This document shows, piece by piece, positions 29,501-38,098 of a stretch of 64,000 bases of DNA (within the stretch, counting starts at the first letter, position 1; each line of letters opens with the position of its first letter). This stretch comes from Marinobacter pelagius. GTDB taxonomy: Bacteria; Pseudomonadota; Gammaproteobacteria; Pseudomonadales; Oleiphilaceae. The notes under the pieces are model-generated. The model had not been told where the DNA came from, did not search any database, and saw only the letters and a list, made by a program, of their open reading frames with translations. The stretch lies in contig NZ_FOUR01000003.1 in assembly GCF_900114925.1 (NCBI RefSeq), positions 124,001-188,000 of the forward strand. Reading direction: 5' to 3'. Both the position numbers and the translations under genes were made by a program.

Positions 29501-29961
29501 GCGTTGCCACTAAAGAGTTATGCCTGGTCCCTGTCCAGCCGGACAAAGCTGGACTGCTCAAAGAACTGTTCGTGGAAATGGCGAAGACGATCGAGCTGCG
29601 ACACCCGGTCAGTGCCAAGGAAAGTGACATCCGAGAGAATTTTCTCTCGGGTGAACCCGGCCTTGCGTGGTTTATCAATTTCGATGGAGAAATCGTCGGC
29701 TACGTCACCGGATACACCGGCATCAATTCCTCCAGAGCACAGCCAATTCTTTTCATCGACGATATTTACCTGAAGGAAAGCGCCCGCCGACGCGGTCTGG
29801 GAGAGAAGGTTATCGATGAGCTGAAAACTATCGCAAAGGGTTTGGCGTGTCGGGAGCTTCGATGGCAAGCGCTGAAAACCAATGTTGGCGCTCAACGCTT
29901 TTATCAAAAGATTCGCGCCGACAAGTCGGACGCAGCGATCGATTACGCCATCTCTCTCTGA
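29497..29961 (+). CDS. GNAT-family N-acetyltransferase
   Basis: 154 residues starting with GTG that overlaps the previous stop. The acetyl-CoA binding motif is clear: LFIDDIYLKESARRRGLGEK with RRxGLG, followed by NVGAQRFYQK near the C-terminus. GNAT enzymes of this size acetylate small amines; in producers of toxic amino acids such an enzyme often protects the host by N-acetylating the product. This fits the cluster but is inference. The gene end overlaps the convergent LysR gene by 19 bp. Confidence 0.85.
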   Translation: MSVATKELCLVPVQPDKAGLLKELFVEMAKTIELRHPVSAKESDIRENFLSGEPGLAWFINFDGEIVGYVTGYTGINSSRAQPILFIDDIYLKESARRRGLGEKVIDELKTIAKGLACRELRWQALKTNVGAQRFYQKIRADKSDAAIDYAISL

Positions 29962-30833
29962 GTCGTCCCCGATCGCGGTGTCAGGTAGGCCGCAATCTTG
30001 TCGTCCAAGATCCCCAGCATCGCCTGTGCCAAATTGTCCTGATCAATTTCGGAAAACCGCTGGGACACGCGAACCATGAGGTAGACGGTAGGCAATGGCG
30101 GCAACTGCGGTGACGTTACCTGCTCTAATCCACTGGTCAAACAGGCATCCCCCATCGCCGCGATCACACTGTTTTTGTGCAGCAGATGGTGGATCACGTT
30201 GGTATCGGAGCTGGTTGAGACCACCCGATAGTCAATCTCGGCCTCTTTAAATCCACGAATGGCGTGGCGGTTAAACAAGCACGAGTCATCGTAAAGCACG
30301 ACGGGCCAAGGGTTGCCGGAGACCGTAACGCCTTGGGATTTGACCCAGACTCCTCGGATCTTCCCGATGACGGAGGCCTCGCCGCTCGGCGACGCACTGC
30401 TGAACAGCATGATATCAATCTCATCGTTCTCCCACGCCGTCTTAAGTTCTTCCGTCGGTCGGATCACAAGCTTGGTCAAGAGGTCGGGTACGATCTCCTG
30501 GACATAGTTCAGAATCACCATCAAGAACTCGTTGGCGTAGTCACTGGGCGTGCCAATCACAAGCGTCAGCGGTTTGCTGTTCTGTTGCAAGCGGTCTTTC
30601 GCCTGACGATTCAGGTCTAGCATGTACTGAGCAAAGGGCAATAAATCCTCGCCGGCCTGAGTCAAGACCACGTTCCGTCCTTCTCTCCGGAAAAGCTGAA
30701 CTTCAAACTCTTCCTCCAGCCGCTTCATTTGTGCGCTTATCGCGGCATTGGTTCTAAATCGTTTCTCTGCAACTTTGGCGAACGAGCCAAGTTCGGAAAA
30801 CAAAACGAAAGATTCCAGCGATCCGATATCCAT
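29943..30833 (-). CDS. LysR-family transcriptional regulator
   Basis: 296 residues. The N-terminal winged helix-turn-helix reads SFVLFSELGSFAKVAEKRFRTNAAISAQMKRLEEEF with the LysR pattern LFRREGRNVVLTQAGEDLLP; the effector domain starts near residue 90 (LVIGTPSDYANEFLM). The ATG at 30833 is preferred to a TTG at 30842. Unusually it is convergent with the halogenase operon and 4 kb from its promoter rather than divergent. It is the obvious candidate regulator of the cluster. Confidence 0.87.
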   Translation of the reverse strand: MDIGSLESFVLFSELGSFAKVAEKRFRTNAAISAQMKRLEEEFEVQLFRREGRNVVLTQAGEDLLPFAQYMLDLNRQAKDRLQQNSKPLTLVIGTPSDYANEFLMVILNYVQEIVPDLLTKLVIRPTEELKTAWENDEIDIMLFSSASPSGEASVIGKIRGVWVKSQGVTVSGNPWPVVLYDDSCLFNRHAIRGFKEAEIDYRVVSTSSDTNVIHHLLHKNSVIAAMGDACLTSGLEQVTSPQLPPLPTVYLMVRVSQRFSEIDQDNLAQAMLGILDDKIAAYLTPRSGTTQREMA

Positions 30834-31148
30834 GGAGTACAACGTCCTTCAACCAGGTGGGCAAAAAGAACCCTCAATATTAGGGAGAGTGAATGGCAAA
30901 AAACAATGGTAATTCATTAACTCTTCATCGTTTTTTTACACAGTTCTCTATGGTGTGATGGGGTTGGCAAAAGCACAACCTGAGTAAACTCCGGTTGGTT
31001 TCACTGCGTCAAAACGGGCCGCTGTGGCGGTCAAAAACTGAGTGAGGATACAGAGATCGGGGGCTAGCTCTGGCTTTAATCATGCGCCCTCGGCGCACCG
31101 CTACTTATCCTTGGTGTTGCGTGCATCTGGCTCGCATCAGGAGGCACT

Positions 31149-31341
31149 CATCCCGATGAGCCGTTCCGCTCATTCAGGCATGCCTTTGCAACGGAGCTGT
31201 TGAGATCAGGAAGTGATATTCGAACAGCTCAGGAAAATTTTCGAACACAGCAATGTCAGAACAACCGAAATCTACACGCATATATTGGGTGATCGACGGA
31301 CTGGAACAGTGAGTCCATTTGATCGATTGCCAGGATCATAA
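31149..31341 (+). pseudogene. integron integrase (IntI) C-terminal remnant
   Basis: In one frame the DNA reads PFRSFRHAFATELLRSGSDI followed by RTAQENF; after a one-base shift near 31242 it continues EHSNVRTTEIYTHILGDRRT then GTVSPFDRLPGS and a stop at 31339-31341. This is the end of a tyrosine recombinase: the RHAFAT box, the (G)HSNVRTTxIYTH box with the catalytic tyrosine, and the SPxDxL tail that I associate with IntI. The N-terminal ~250 residues are not recognisable upstream. The orientation (plus strand, cassette array to its left on the minus strand) is the normal integron arrangement. Confidence 0.8.
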
Positions 31342-31432
31342 TGCGCTTCATTTCGCCCGTTTTTGGTGGGAAAAAAGCCATCAATTTGGAGCGTCGCGAA
31401 TGTTCGCTTTTTGTTTAAACCCAGTAAGGGCT

Positions 31433-31453
31433 GGTCGCACAGCGAACGTTCAG
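31433..31453 (+). repeat. island repeat, copy 3 (two mismatches)
   Basis: GGTCGCACAGCGAACGTTCA differs from copies 1 and 2 at two bases. An inverted partial copy starts 36 bp before it at 31397. It lies just right of the integrase remnant. In the rest of 30834-31589 I see only the integrase remnant. Confidence 0.5.
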
Positions 31454-31869
31454 TCGCAGTGCAAAACCATAGTCACTTGTTAGGGATTCTCTAACCATTG
31501 TTCACTCTCTGACCGGTCCCCAGCATTTAATCAAACTGCTGATCTGTCCAGAATCGTTGAACCACTAGACCGGTGAGGATCTAAAGGGGTTGAAAACGAG
31601 TTCAAGCAGGAGAGTTATTTCGAGCTGCAGAATTCCAACTTCTCCAAGTTTCACTTCAGGACAGCTTAGAAAAGCTTTACGAACTCACGTCGGCCCGCCC
31701 ACCCCAAACAGGGGAAAAACATCTGGGCGTCACAACTTAACAATGAAAATACAAACCGTTACACGGAAATTCAAATCCTCATCTAATATTCTAACTAGCT
31801 TGCTACTGCCCCTTGCAACTCTACGGGGAGTAGCAGCTAAAAGGACCGAAATTAACAAGGAGGCTTTAG

Positions 31870-32892
31870 ATGCTAAGACTAATAGTCTTATTCTCGTCTT
31901 TATTAACCATTTCACTCATTCCTCTCCAAACCTACGCAAGCAACAACGGAACCGCTGCTTGCGAAGCTCTTCCAGAGCCTTTTCAGCAGCTCGCGACAAT
32001 GACCCTGGATCCATCTGTTGAAAACCCACCCCAAGTAGGGCTTTGCCACCGAGTAGCCAATGCTGAAAAGCACTTTGAAAAAGGCTCCGACGACAAAGCG
32101 ATTCAAGAGCTCAACAAGTACATTGCTGGCATAAACCAGGGAAGCGGAAAGTCCATTGAAGAAAGCTACGCAGCTGCCTTGGTATCTGAGGCTGAGCGAG
32201 TGATTTCAATCATTACTGGGACTTTCGAACCTGACACTATGGCGATTAACGGGGGAGTTTTCGGTTATAGCGACCAAGCACCTGTCGCAGGGGCGACAGT
32301 CACCGTGTCGTTTATTGAATCTGGCTCAAGCTTCACGGTAACTACTGACAGCAATGGTCTCTTTTCAATCACTGATCTCACAGAGTCCGGGGTTTACGTT
32401 GCTGACGTCACAACATCGGACGGTCGAACAGGCAGTGCCCAGGGCAGCTTGCTTGAAACAGAAAGCTCATCATCAGTGCTTGTAACCGTTGATTTGGCTG
32501 GTAGCAGTGCAATCTATGGGACCGTCTTTGACAGCTCGGGACAGCCCGTACCAGGTGCGTTGGTAACTGCCATTTTCCCCGACACTGACAGAAAATATTC
32601 AACAACCTCTTCCGCCGATGGCTCTTTTTCTCTGATGAACGTCCATGGCGACGGCACCTTGATCCTCGTTGGTTTCAAAAATGATACCGGCGCTAGCGGC
32701 TCAACTACCGGTGTCCTCTCCAGTTACACCTCCCAGATCACGCGCAATCTGACACTCAAAGCGCCTGAGACAGTTAATGCCGAACTCCTCAACAGCGGTT
32801 TCGAAAATGGACTGGACGGATGGTCGACAGAGGGTTCCGTCACCATCATCGATCGCGACCTTGTTTTCACCACTCCGGACTCAGGCAACTAA
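31870..32892 (+). CDS. secreted protein with carboxypeptidase-regulatory-like repeats
   Basis: 340 residues with a signal peptide (MLRLIVLFSSLLTISLIPLQTYA) and the strong ribosome site AAGGAGG seven bases before the ATG. Residues ~30-115 form a helical segment with two cysteines. Two beta-sandwich repeats of the CarboxypepD_reg type follow (GGVFGYSDQAPVAGATVTVSF, then AIYGTVFDSSGQPVPGALVT). The last 35 residues (NSGFENGLDGWSTEGSVTII) look like the first strand of a carbohydrate-binding-like domain that ends abruptly at a stop. The following gene seems to carry the rest of that domain. Confidence 0.75.
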   Translation: MLRLIVLFSSLLTISLIPLQTYASNNGTAACEALPEPFQQLATMTLDPSVENPPQVGLCHRVANAEKHFEKGSDDKAIQELNKYIAGINQGSGKSIEESYAAALVSEAERVISIITGTFEPDTMAINGGVFGYSDQAPVAGATVTVSFIESGSSFTVTTDSNGLFSITDLTESGVYVADVTTSDGRTGSAQGSLLETESSSSVLVTVDLAGSSAIYGTVFDSSGQPVPGALVTAIFPDTDRKYSTTSSADGSFSLMNVHGDGTLILVGFKNDTGASGSTTGVLSSYTSQITRNLTLKAPETVNAELLNSGFENGLDGWSTEGSVTIIDRDLVFTTPDSGN

Positions 32893-32907
32893 GGGAGAGT
32901 TAACGAT

Positions 32908-33744
32908 ATGGATATGACGAAGTTCCGATTGCCAGCAATCAGCGCTGTGGTCCCATGTACCGCATTAATGCTTCTCGCCGGAGCACAAGGAGCAACCGCA
33001 GCGGATGGATGTCCAGTTACCCAAGCCGCGGTTGTTAGCAATGCCGGCTCTCAATCAGCTAAAGGTACTCTGAGCCAAGCGTTTGTAGTTCCACCCGCCT
33101 ATGAAGCCGTCTCCGGCAGGCTCCGGTTTCTCTCTAGTGAGTGGCCACAGTATTACGGCACCGAGTACAACGATACTTATCTTGCGCGTTTAACGGCTCC
33201 TGGGAAGGTCGAAATCATCGCGAGTGGTAACGTTAACAGCTCCAGCTGGTCGTCAGGTATGCTTGGCTACAATGGCGCAACGCCCGAGATCAATTACAAC
33301 GTTGATCTATCAGGACTGGTAGGAAAAACCGTGCAGCTGGCGTATGAAGTTCAAGATGTCGGCGATACGATTGTCGATTCTGCCCTGGCAGTCGACGCTG
33401 TGAAGATCTTGCGCACAGAGCAATTTGTACCGGTTCCAGGTGAAGGTGGTGCATTGACAGGCTCTGCGACTATCAGTGGCTCCTACGGTCAGGCAGTAAA
33501 GCTGACGTTCAAGAACCAGAATATTCTGGGCACCACCATATCTGTGAAAGATACTGGGCCTTTTGGAGAAACGAAAGAGTCGATCATCCTGCCTCAGCAG
33601 AGCGTAACCTTCACGTTCTCCAGTTTCGGGGAAGAACCAATGGGGTGGAACTTTGAGGTATCAACAAAATCTGATGCCTTCGTCGTTTCATATGGTGTCG
33701 AATCAACTTGGACCGAAGGGATGCCACCTAATCCATGTTACTAA
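32908..33744 (+). CDS. secreted beta-rich protein, partner of the upstream gene
   Basis: 278 residues with a signal peptide ending near TAADG and the ribosome site GGGAGAG before ATG 32908. Residues ~50-165 (GTLSQAFVVPPAYEAVSGRL, SEWPQYYGTEYNDTYLARL, NYNVDLSGLVGKTVQLAYEV) match the second part of a jelly-roll domain that usually follows a GFE..GW motif, found here at the end of the gene 15 bp upstream. A second beta domain (VKLTFKNQNILGTTISVKDT) follows. Either one ancestral gene split and gained a new start and signal, or two related proteins assemble together. Confidence 0.7.
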   Translation: MDMTKFRLPAISAVVPCTALMLLAGAQGATAADGCPVTQAAVVSNAGSQSAKGTLSQAFVVPPAYEAVSGRLRFLSSEWPQYYGTEYNDTYLARLTAPGKVEIIASGNVNSSSWSSGMLGYNGATPEINYNVDLSGLVGKTVQLAYEVQDVGDTIVDSALAVDAVKILRTEQFVPVPGEGGALTGSATISGSYGQAVKLTFKNQNILGTTISVKDTGPFGETKESIILPQQSVTFTFSSFGEEPMGWNFEVSTKSDAFVVSYGVESTWTEGMPPNPCY

Positions 33745-34094
33745 GACTGTGTGTTTTCACCCTGGTGATTATCGGGTCTGCTTGCAGTGTCCAATCGCAA
33801 CCCGTGAATGCTCAAGAGAGCGAAGGCCTGATGGTTAATTTAACCAGCGAGGCCATTGAAGCTGCGGTTATCTCTGAGGGGGCTATTTGGCTGAAGCTTA
33901 CACCAAGTGGAAGCAGCCAACTGGCTGCCACAGCAAAGGACAACCTGGGCAGTCAGGTCATGATCCGCGTGCTCGGCCATGAGGCTCTTTCAATGATGGT
34001 CGTTCATGATATGGCATCGGAACGATTGGTCATCAGGACCCCATCACCAGAGCTTAAAGCCGCGATCGAACCTTATCTTGTAAGGTCTGAATAG
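33735..34094 (+). CDS. small lipoprotein-like protein with a SecD-P1-like segment
   Basis: 119 residues overlapping the previous gene by 10 bp. The N-terminus is a signal peptide with a lipobox-like end (VIIGSAC, C17). The mature part (AIWLKLTPSGSSQLAATAKDN then GSQVMIRVLGHEALSMMVV) resembles the P1 head of the SecD/SecF periplasmic domain, which has strand-helix-strand repeats of this form. It may be a stand-alone head domain; no function is claimed. Confidence 0.65.
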   Translation: MLLRLCVFTLVIIGSACSVQSQPVNAQESEGLMVNLTSEAIEAAVISEGAIWLKLTPSGSSQLAATAKDNLGSQVMIRVLGHEALSMMVVHDMASERLVIRTPSPELKAAIEPYLVRSE

Positions 34095-34102
34095 AGGCTT
34101 GG

Positions 34103-34132
34103 ACGGGGGACATTATTTGTCCCCCGTTTTAT
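34103..34132 (+). terminator. intrinsic terminator after the secreted-protein operon
   Basis: The stem ACGGGGGAC pairs with GTCCCCCGT across a 7-nt loop and is followed by TTTTATT, nine bases after the stop of the 119-residue gene. Confidence 0.85.
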
Positions 34133-34649
34133 TCCTAGCACCAACAAATCGGATGGCTAAACGTTGATATGCTTCAATCGCATCCTCCGAGGGAGTTGGA
34201 ATTGCAAACATCCCTGTTTGAGTAACGCGGACAATTAGATGTTTCCGCCTGCTCGCGTGTGTGTAGTGGTCAGCTATTCCTATCGAGCCAAGCCCTCTTG
34301 TGGATCTTGGGCGCGCGAATGTTCGCTTCTGTTTATTCCCGGCCATCACTAATCAATCTCACCCAGTATCTTTTGATGGCTTTCATGAAGCCGAGAGGCA
34401 ATATTTCCGTACCGACCCCATCTTTTACCTGCCCCAGGACATTCGCTTGAAAACCGAGCTTGTCCAGCCATTCATCCGTCAAGACGGTCTGCAACGCCTT
34501 AATCCCGTTGTCGGAGCAAATGCCTTTCAAGGACGGGAGCAACTCGGCGCTCGTTTCGGACTGGGCTTCGCTATACGCAGTGGGGCGCTTGTCGATGACA
34601 ATTTGGGTTTAGTTCTTGAGCATGTTGGCGTCGCTCTTGCAGACGCCTT
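34133..34649. other. gap without a confident gene; degenerate coding traces
   Basis: No convincing gene. A minus-strand frame (~34333-34600) reads PTAYSEAQSETSAELLPSLK then GICSDNGIKALQTVLTDEWL and has the composition of real protein, but is interrupted upstream and has no ribosome site. A partial inverted copy of the island repeat lies at 34315-34327. This is the probable right edge of the accessory region. Confidence 0.5.
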
Positions 34650-35273
34650 TCAGGGCGTTGCCGGAAATCCGAGCATGGCCATGACCTGATCGGTGAGCCC
34701 ATCCAGGGTCAGCCCACCCCGCTCCGGCCGGTACCAGGTGACGGTCCAGCTCAGGGCGCCGGTCAGCATGCGCCGAACCACGAAAGGCTCCGCCAGTAGC
34801 CGGCCCTGGTCTCGCAGGGCACCGAGCACATCCAGCCAGAGCGCTTCATAGATATCCCGCAGCTCCAGAACGTCCGCCTGGGAATCCGCGGAGAGGCTTC
34901 GCCACTCGAAGACCAGAACCGCCATGGCTTCACCGGTCTGGCCATTAATGGATTCCAGCTCGGCACGAACCAGTGCCCGGAGCTTGTCTTTCGGGGTTTC
35001 GGCCGCCTCCATGGCCGCCTGCATCAGGGCGGTATTCAACCGGATGGTCTCCACCATCACCGCCTTGAGGATTTCCTCCTTGGTGCGGAAATGGTGAAAC
35101 AGGCTGCCGGACTGGATGCCCACGGCAGCGGCCAGATCCCGGACCGTGGTGCGCTCATACCCCTTCTCCCGGAACAAACGGGCTGCTTCCTTCAACAACC
35201 GCCCACGGGCTCCTTTGGGGTCGGAAACGAGGTTTTCGGCAATGAGGGACTGGAGGATCTGATTCTGGCTCAC
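34650..35273 (-). CDS. atuR: TetR-family regulator of the atu operon
   Basis: 207 residues. Helix-turn-helix at ~25-70: [20 protein letters not shown] and [21 protein letters not shown]. The C-terminal part is a ligand-binding helical domain of the acyl-CoA-responsive type. It is divergent from the atuA operon, and an 18-bp inverted repeat lies between them. In Pseudomonas AtuR represses the same operon; the role here is by context, so the symbol is tentative. Confidence 0.78.
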   Translation of the reverse strand: MSQNQILQSLIAENLVSDPKGARGRLLKEAARLFREKGYERTTVRDLAAAVGIQSGSLFHHFRTKEEILKAVMVETIRLNTALMQAAMEAAETPKDKLRALVRAELESINGQTGEAMAVLVFEWRSLSADSQADVLELRDIYEALWLDVLGALRDQGRLLAEPFVVRRMLTGALSWTVTWYRPERGGLTLDGLTDQVMAMLGFPATP

Positions 35274-35333
35274 TAAGGCTGTCCGGTTGGCTGATGAGGC
35301 CTTTAATACTACCTCAAATTTGCCTGTTTACAA

Positions 35334-35351
35334 ACCAAGCGCTTGCTTGGT
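35334..35351. promoter_or_regulatory. probable TetR (AtuR) operator
   Basis: ACCAAGC-GCTT-GCTTGGT is a perfect 7+7 inverted repeat around 4 bases, about 60 bp before the tetR start on one side and 60 bp before atuA on the other. Palindromes with CAAGC half-sites are common TetR sites at acyl-CoA catabolic promoters. Confidence 0.7.
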
Positions 35352-35413
35352 ATTGTCATTTCCATCCTCCGATAAACCCGCGGGATGCGGGCGACAAAAA
35401 CAAGGCAGAGAAG

Positions 35414-37225
35414 ATGTCAGATTCCAACCGCAACACCGTGCGCATCGGCTGCTCCGCCGCCTTCTGGGGCGACACCGAGACCGCCGCCGCCCAGCTGGTC
35501 AGGAAGGGCAATATCGACTACCTGGTGGCGGATTACCTGGCCGAGATCACCATGTCGATCATGGCCGGCCAGAAGATGAAGGACCCCACCCAGGGTTATG
35601 CCCGGGATTTTGTCCAGACCGTGATGGGCCCCTTGCTTGGCGAGATCAAAGAGAAAGGTATCCGGGTACTGGCCAATGCCGGCGGCGTGAATCCGGTGGC
35701 CTGCCGCGATGCCCTCCAGGCGTTGTGTGAGAAGGCGGGTGTCGATCTCAAGATCGCCCTGGTACTCGGTGACGACCTGCTGATGAAGAAGAAAAAACTC
35801 TCCGACGCCGGCATCACCGAGATGACCACCGGCCAGCCCATGCCGGCCATGATGGTCAGCCTCAATGCCTACCTGGGCGCACCAGGCCTCGTGACCGCTC
35901 TGGAACAGGGGGCCGACATTGTCATCACCGGCCGCGTGGCGGACAGCGCGCTGGTGCTGGCACCGCTGGTGCATGAGTTCGGCTGGCAATGGGACGACTA
36001 CGACAAACTCGCCCAGGGCAGCCTCGCCGGCCATCTGCTGGAATGCGGCGCCCAGGCAACCGGCGGTAACTTCACCGACTGGCAGGACGTCGCCGAAGGC
36101 TATGCCGACATGGGTTTCCCGATTGCCGAGGTCAGCGCCTCGGGCGACTTTGCCATCACCAAGCCCGAGGGTACCGGCGGCATGGTCAGTCGGGGCACCG
36201 TCGCGGAACAACTGGTCTATGAAATCGGCGACCCTCGTGCCTACCTGCTCCCCGACGTGGTGTGTGATTTCACCGGCGTCACCCTCGAAGAGTCCGGCCC
36301 CGACCGGGTAACGGTCAAAGGGGCCCGTGGCCAGGCTCCCACCGACAGTTACAAGGTCTCCGGCACCTGGCCAGACGGATTCAAATGCACCGTCACCTTC
36401 CTGCTGGCCGGTCTCGATGCCCGCAACAAGGCGCAGACCGTGGCCGAGGCTATTCTCGCGAAGACTTCCCACATGTTCAGCGAGCGGAGCCTGCCCGATT
36501 ACTCCGAAACCAGCATCGAACTGCTGGGCACCGAGACCACCTACGGCGCCCATGCCCGGGGTCAGGATTGCCGGGAAGTGGTGGTTAAGATCAGCACCGC
36601 CCACCCGAAGAAAGAGGCCCTGGTATTGTTCTCCCGGGAAATCGCCCAGGCCGCCACCGGTATGGCGCCGGGGATCACCGGTATAGTGGGCGGGCGGCCG
36701 ACCGTCTGGCCCAAGATCCGGCTCTGGTCCTGCCTGGTTCCAAAGACCGACGTATCGGTGACCGTGGATCTGGAAGGCGAACAGTCGCCGGTCGACATCC
36801 GCACCGATGGCGGTTTCGACCCTGAAAAACTGCCAGAGCTTGCCGAGTCCGACACTGTTTCGGAAACCGATCTGGTCGTTCCCCTGATCGAACTGGCCTG
36901 GGCCCGTAGCGGCGACAAGGGCGATCACAGCAACATCGGCGTCATCGCCCGCGACCCGGCCTTCAAGCCCTACATCGCTTCCGCCCTGACCGAAGCCGCC
37001 GTCGCGGACTGGATGGCCCATACCCTGAATCCCGAAACCGGCAAGGTGACCCGGTGGGCCATGCCCGGGCTGCATGCCTTCAACTTCCTGCTGGAACACA
37101 GCCTCGGGGGCGGCGGTGTCGCGAGCCTGCGCATCGATCCCCAAGGCAAGGCCTTCGCCCAGCAACTTCTGGAATTCCCCGTGCCCATCAGTCGGGCCGT
37201 GTATGAAAAAGGACAAAAACGATGA
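35414..37225 (+). CDS. atuA: acyclic terpene utilisation protein AtuA (DUF1446)
   Basis: 603 residues, cytosolic. The start is set at 35414 ([20 protein letters not shown]) with AAGG upstream; the frame is open 40 codons further but that part is not protein-like. The DUF1446 core shows [36 protein letters not shown] and [18 protein letters not shown]; a C-terminal extension ([20 protein letters not shown]) is the AtuA-like domain. AtuA is needed for growth on citronellol and geraniol, but its reaction is not settled to my knowledge. It overlaps atuB as ATGA. Confidence 0.9.
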   Translation: MSDSNRNTVRIGCSAAFWGDTETAAAQLVRKGNIDYLVADYLAEITMSIMAGQKMKDPTQGYARDFVQTVMGPLLGEIKEKGIRVLANAGGVNPVACRDALQALCEKAGVDLKIALVLGDDLLMKKKKLSDAGITEMTTGQPMPAMMVSLNAYLGAPGLVTALEQGADIVITGRVADSALVLAPLVHEFGWQWDDYDKLAQGSLAGHLLECGAQATGGNFTDWQDVAEGYADMGFPIAEVSASGDFAITKPEGTGGMVSRGTVAEQLVYEIGDPRAYLLPDVVCDFTGVTLEESGPDRVTVKGARGQAPTDSYKVSGTWPDGFKCTVTFLLAGLDARNKAQTVAEAILAKTSHMFSERSLPDYSETSIELLGTETTYGAHARGQDCREVVVKISTAHPKKEALVLFSREIAQAATGMAPGITGIVGGRPTVWPKIRLWSCLVPKTDVSVTVDLEGEQSPVDIRTDGGFDPEKLPELAESDTVSETDLVVPLIELAWARSGDKGDHSNIGVIARDPAFKPYIASALTEAAVADWMAHTLNPETGKVTRWAMPGLHAFNFLLEHSLGGGGVASLRIDPQGKAFAQQLLEFPVPISRAVYEKGQKR

Positions 37226-38088
37226 GTTATCGCTCTGTATTCCAGCCGGACCTGTTCAAAGACCACGTCTACATCGTCACCGGCGGTGGCTCCGGTATCG
37301 GCCGGTGCACCGCCCACGAACTGGCCGCCCTGGGCGCCCGGGTCGCGCTGGTAGGCCGCAAGCAGGAGAAAGTTGATGCGGTGAAGGCGGAGATCACCGA
37401 GGACGGCGGCACCGCTTCCGCTCATGCGTGCGATATCCGCGAAGAAGAGTCGGTCAAAGCCACGGTCGCCGCCATTATCACCGAACACGGCAGCCTGAAC
37501 GGCGTGGTGAACAATGCCGGCGGCCAGTTTGCCTCACCCCTGACCGGCATCAACCAGAAAGGCTGGGAAACCGTGGTCCGGACCAACCTCACCGGCGGCT
37601 TTCTGATGGCCCGTGAGGCCTACACCCAGGCCCTGAGTAAAACCGGCGGCGCCATCGTCAATATTGTCGCCGACATGTGGGGCGGCATGCCCGGCATGGG
37701 CCACTCCGGCGCAGCCCGGGCCGGCATGGTCAATTTCACCCAGACCGCCGCTGTGGAATGGGCTCCGTCCGGTGTCCGTGTCAACGCCGTGGCTCCGGGC
37801 TGGATCGCCTCCAGCGGCATGGACAACTATCCCGCCCATATGAAGAACTGGATCCGCAGCCTGGCCGATGCCGTGCCGATCAAGCGCCTGGGCACCGAAT
37901 CCGAAGTCAGCGCCGCCATCTGCTTCCTGCTCAGCCCGGCCGCGGCCTTCATCTCCGGTGATTGCCTGAGAATTGACGGTGCCGCTTCCCAGGGTGGCCG
38001 GGTCTGGCCCATGCCCAAAGCCAAGAACAACGAGGCCTGGAACGGCTTCCACCGCGCCGTCACGCCGAAGGTACTGAGCGAGGACTGA
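37222..38088 (+). CDS. atuB: short-chain dehydrogenase AtuB-like
   Basis: 288 residues. The Rossmann motif TGGGSGIG, the NNAGG motif and the C-terminal [14 protein letters not shown] loop define a classical SDR. The usual catalytic triad is absent: the site that should read YxxxK reads SGAAR in [10 protein letters not shown], and the partner serine is alanine (NIVADM). Enoyl- or dienoyl-CoA reductase-type SDRs also lack the tyrosine, so a role on a CoA ester rather than an alcohol is possible. It starts inside the atuA stop codon. Confidence 0.82.
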   Translation: MSYRSVFQPDLFKDHVYIVTGGGSGIGRCTAHELAALGARVALVGRKQEKVDAVKAEITEDGGTASAHACDIREEESVKATVAAIITEHGSLNGVVNNAGGQFASPLTGINQKGWETVVRTNLTGGFLMAREAYTQALSKTGGAIVNIVADMWGGMPGMGHSGAARAGMVNFTQTAAVEWAPSGVRVNAVAPGWIASSGMDNYPAHMKNWIRSLADAVPIKRLGTESEVSAAICFLLSPAAAFISGDCLRIDGAASQGGRVWPMPKAKNNEAWNGFHRAVTPKVLSED

Positions 38089-38098
38089 GGAAACAGAT

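Noticed and set aside
31433..31487. A third attC site ending in CACTTGTTAGG
   Set aside because: The end resembles an attC box, but I cannot find paired inner boxes or a palindromic loop, so it is not called.
31590..32021. 143-codon ORF overlapping the start of the secreted protein gene
   Set aside because: It lacks a ribosome site and overlaps the well-supported start at 31870 (AAGGAGG) in another frame; serine/arginine-rich shadow composition.
34113..34349. 78-codon ORF on the minus strand after the secreted-protein operon
   Set aside because: It covers the terminator hairpin and part of the island repeat, has no ribosome site and no protein-like pattern.
35417..37216. 599-codon open frame on the minus strand
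   Set aside because: Antisense shadow of atuA; composition typical of shadow frames.
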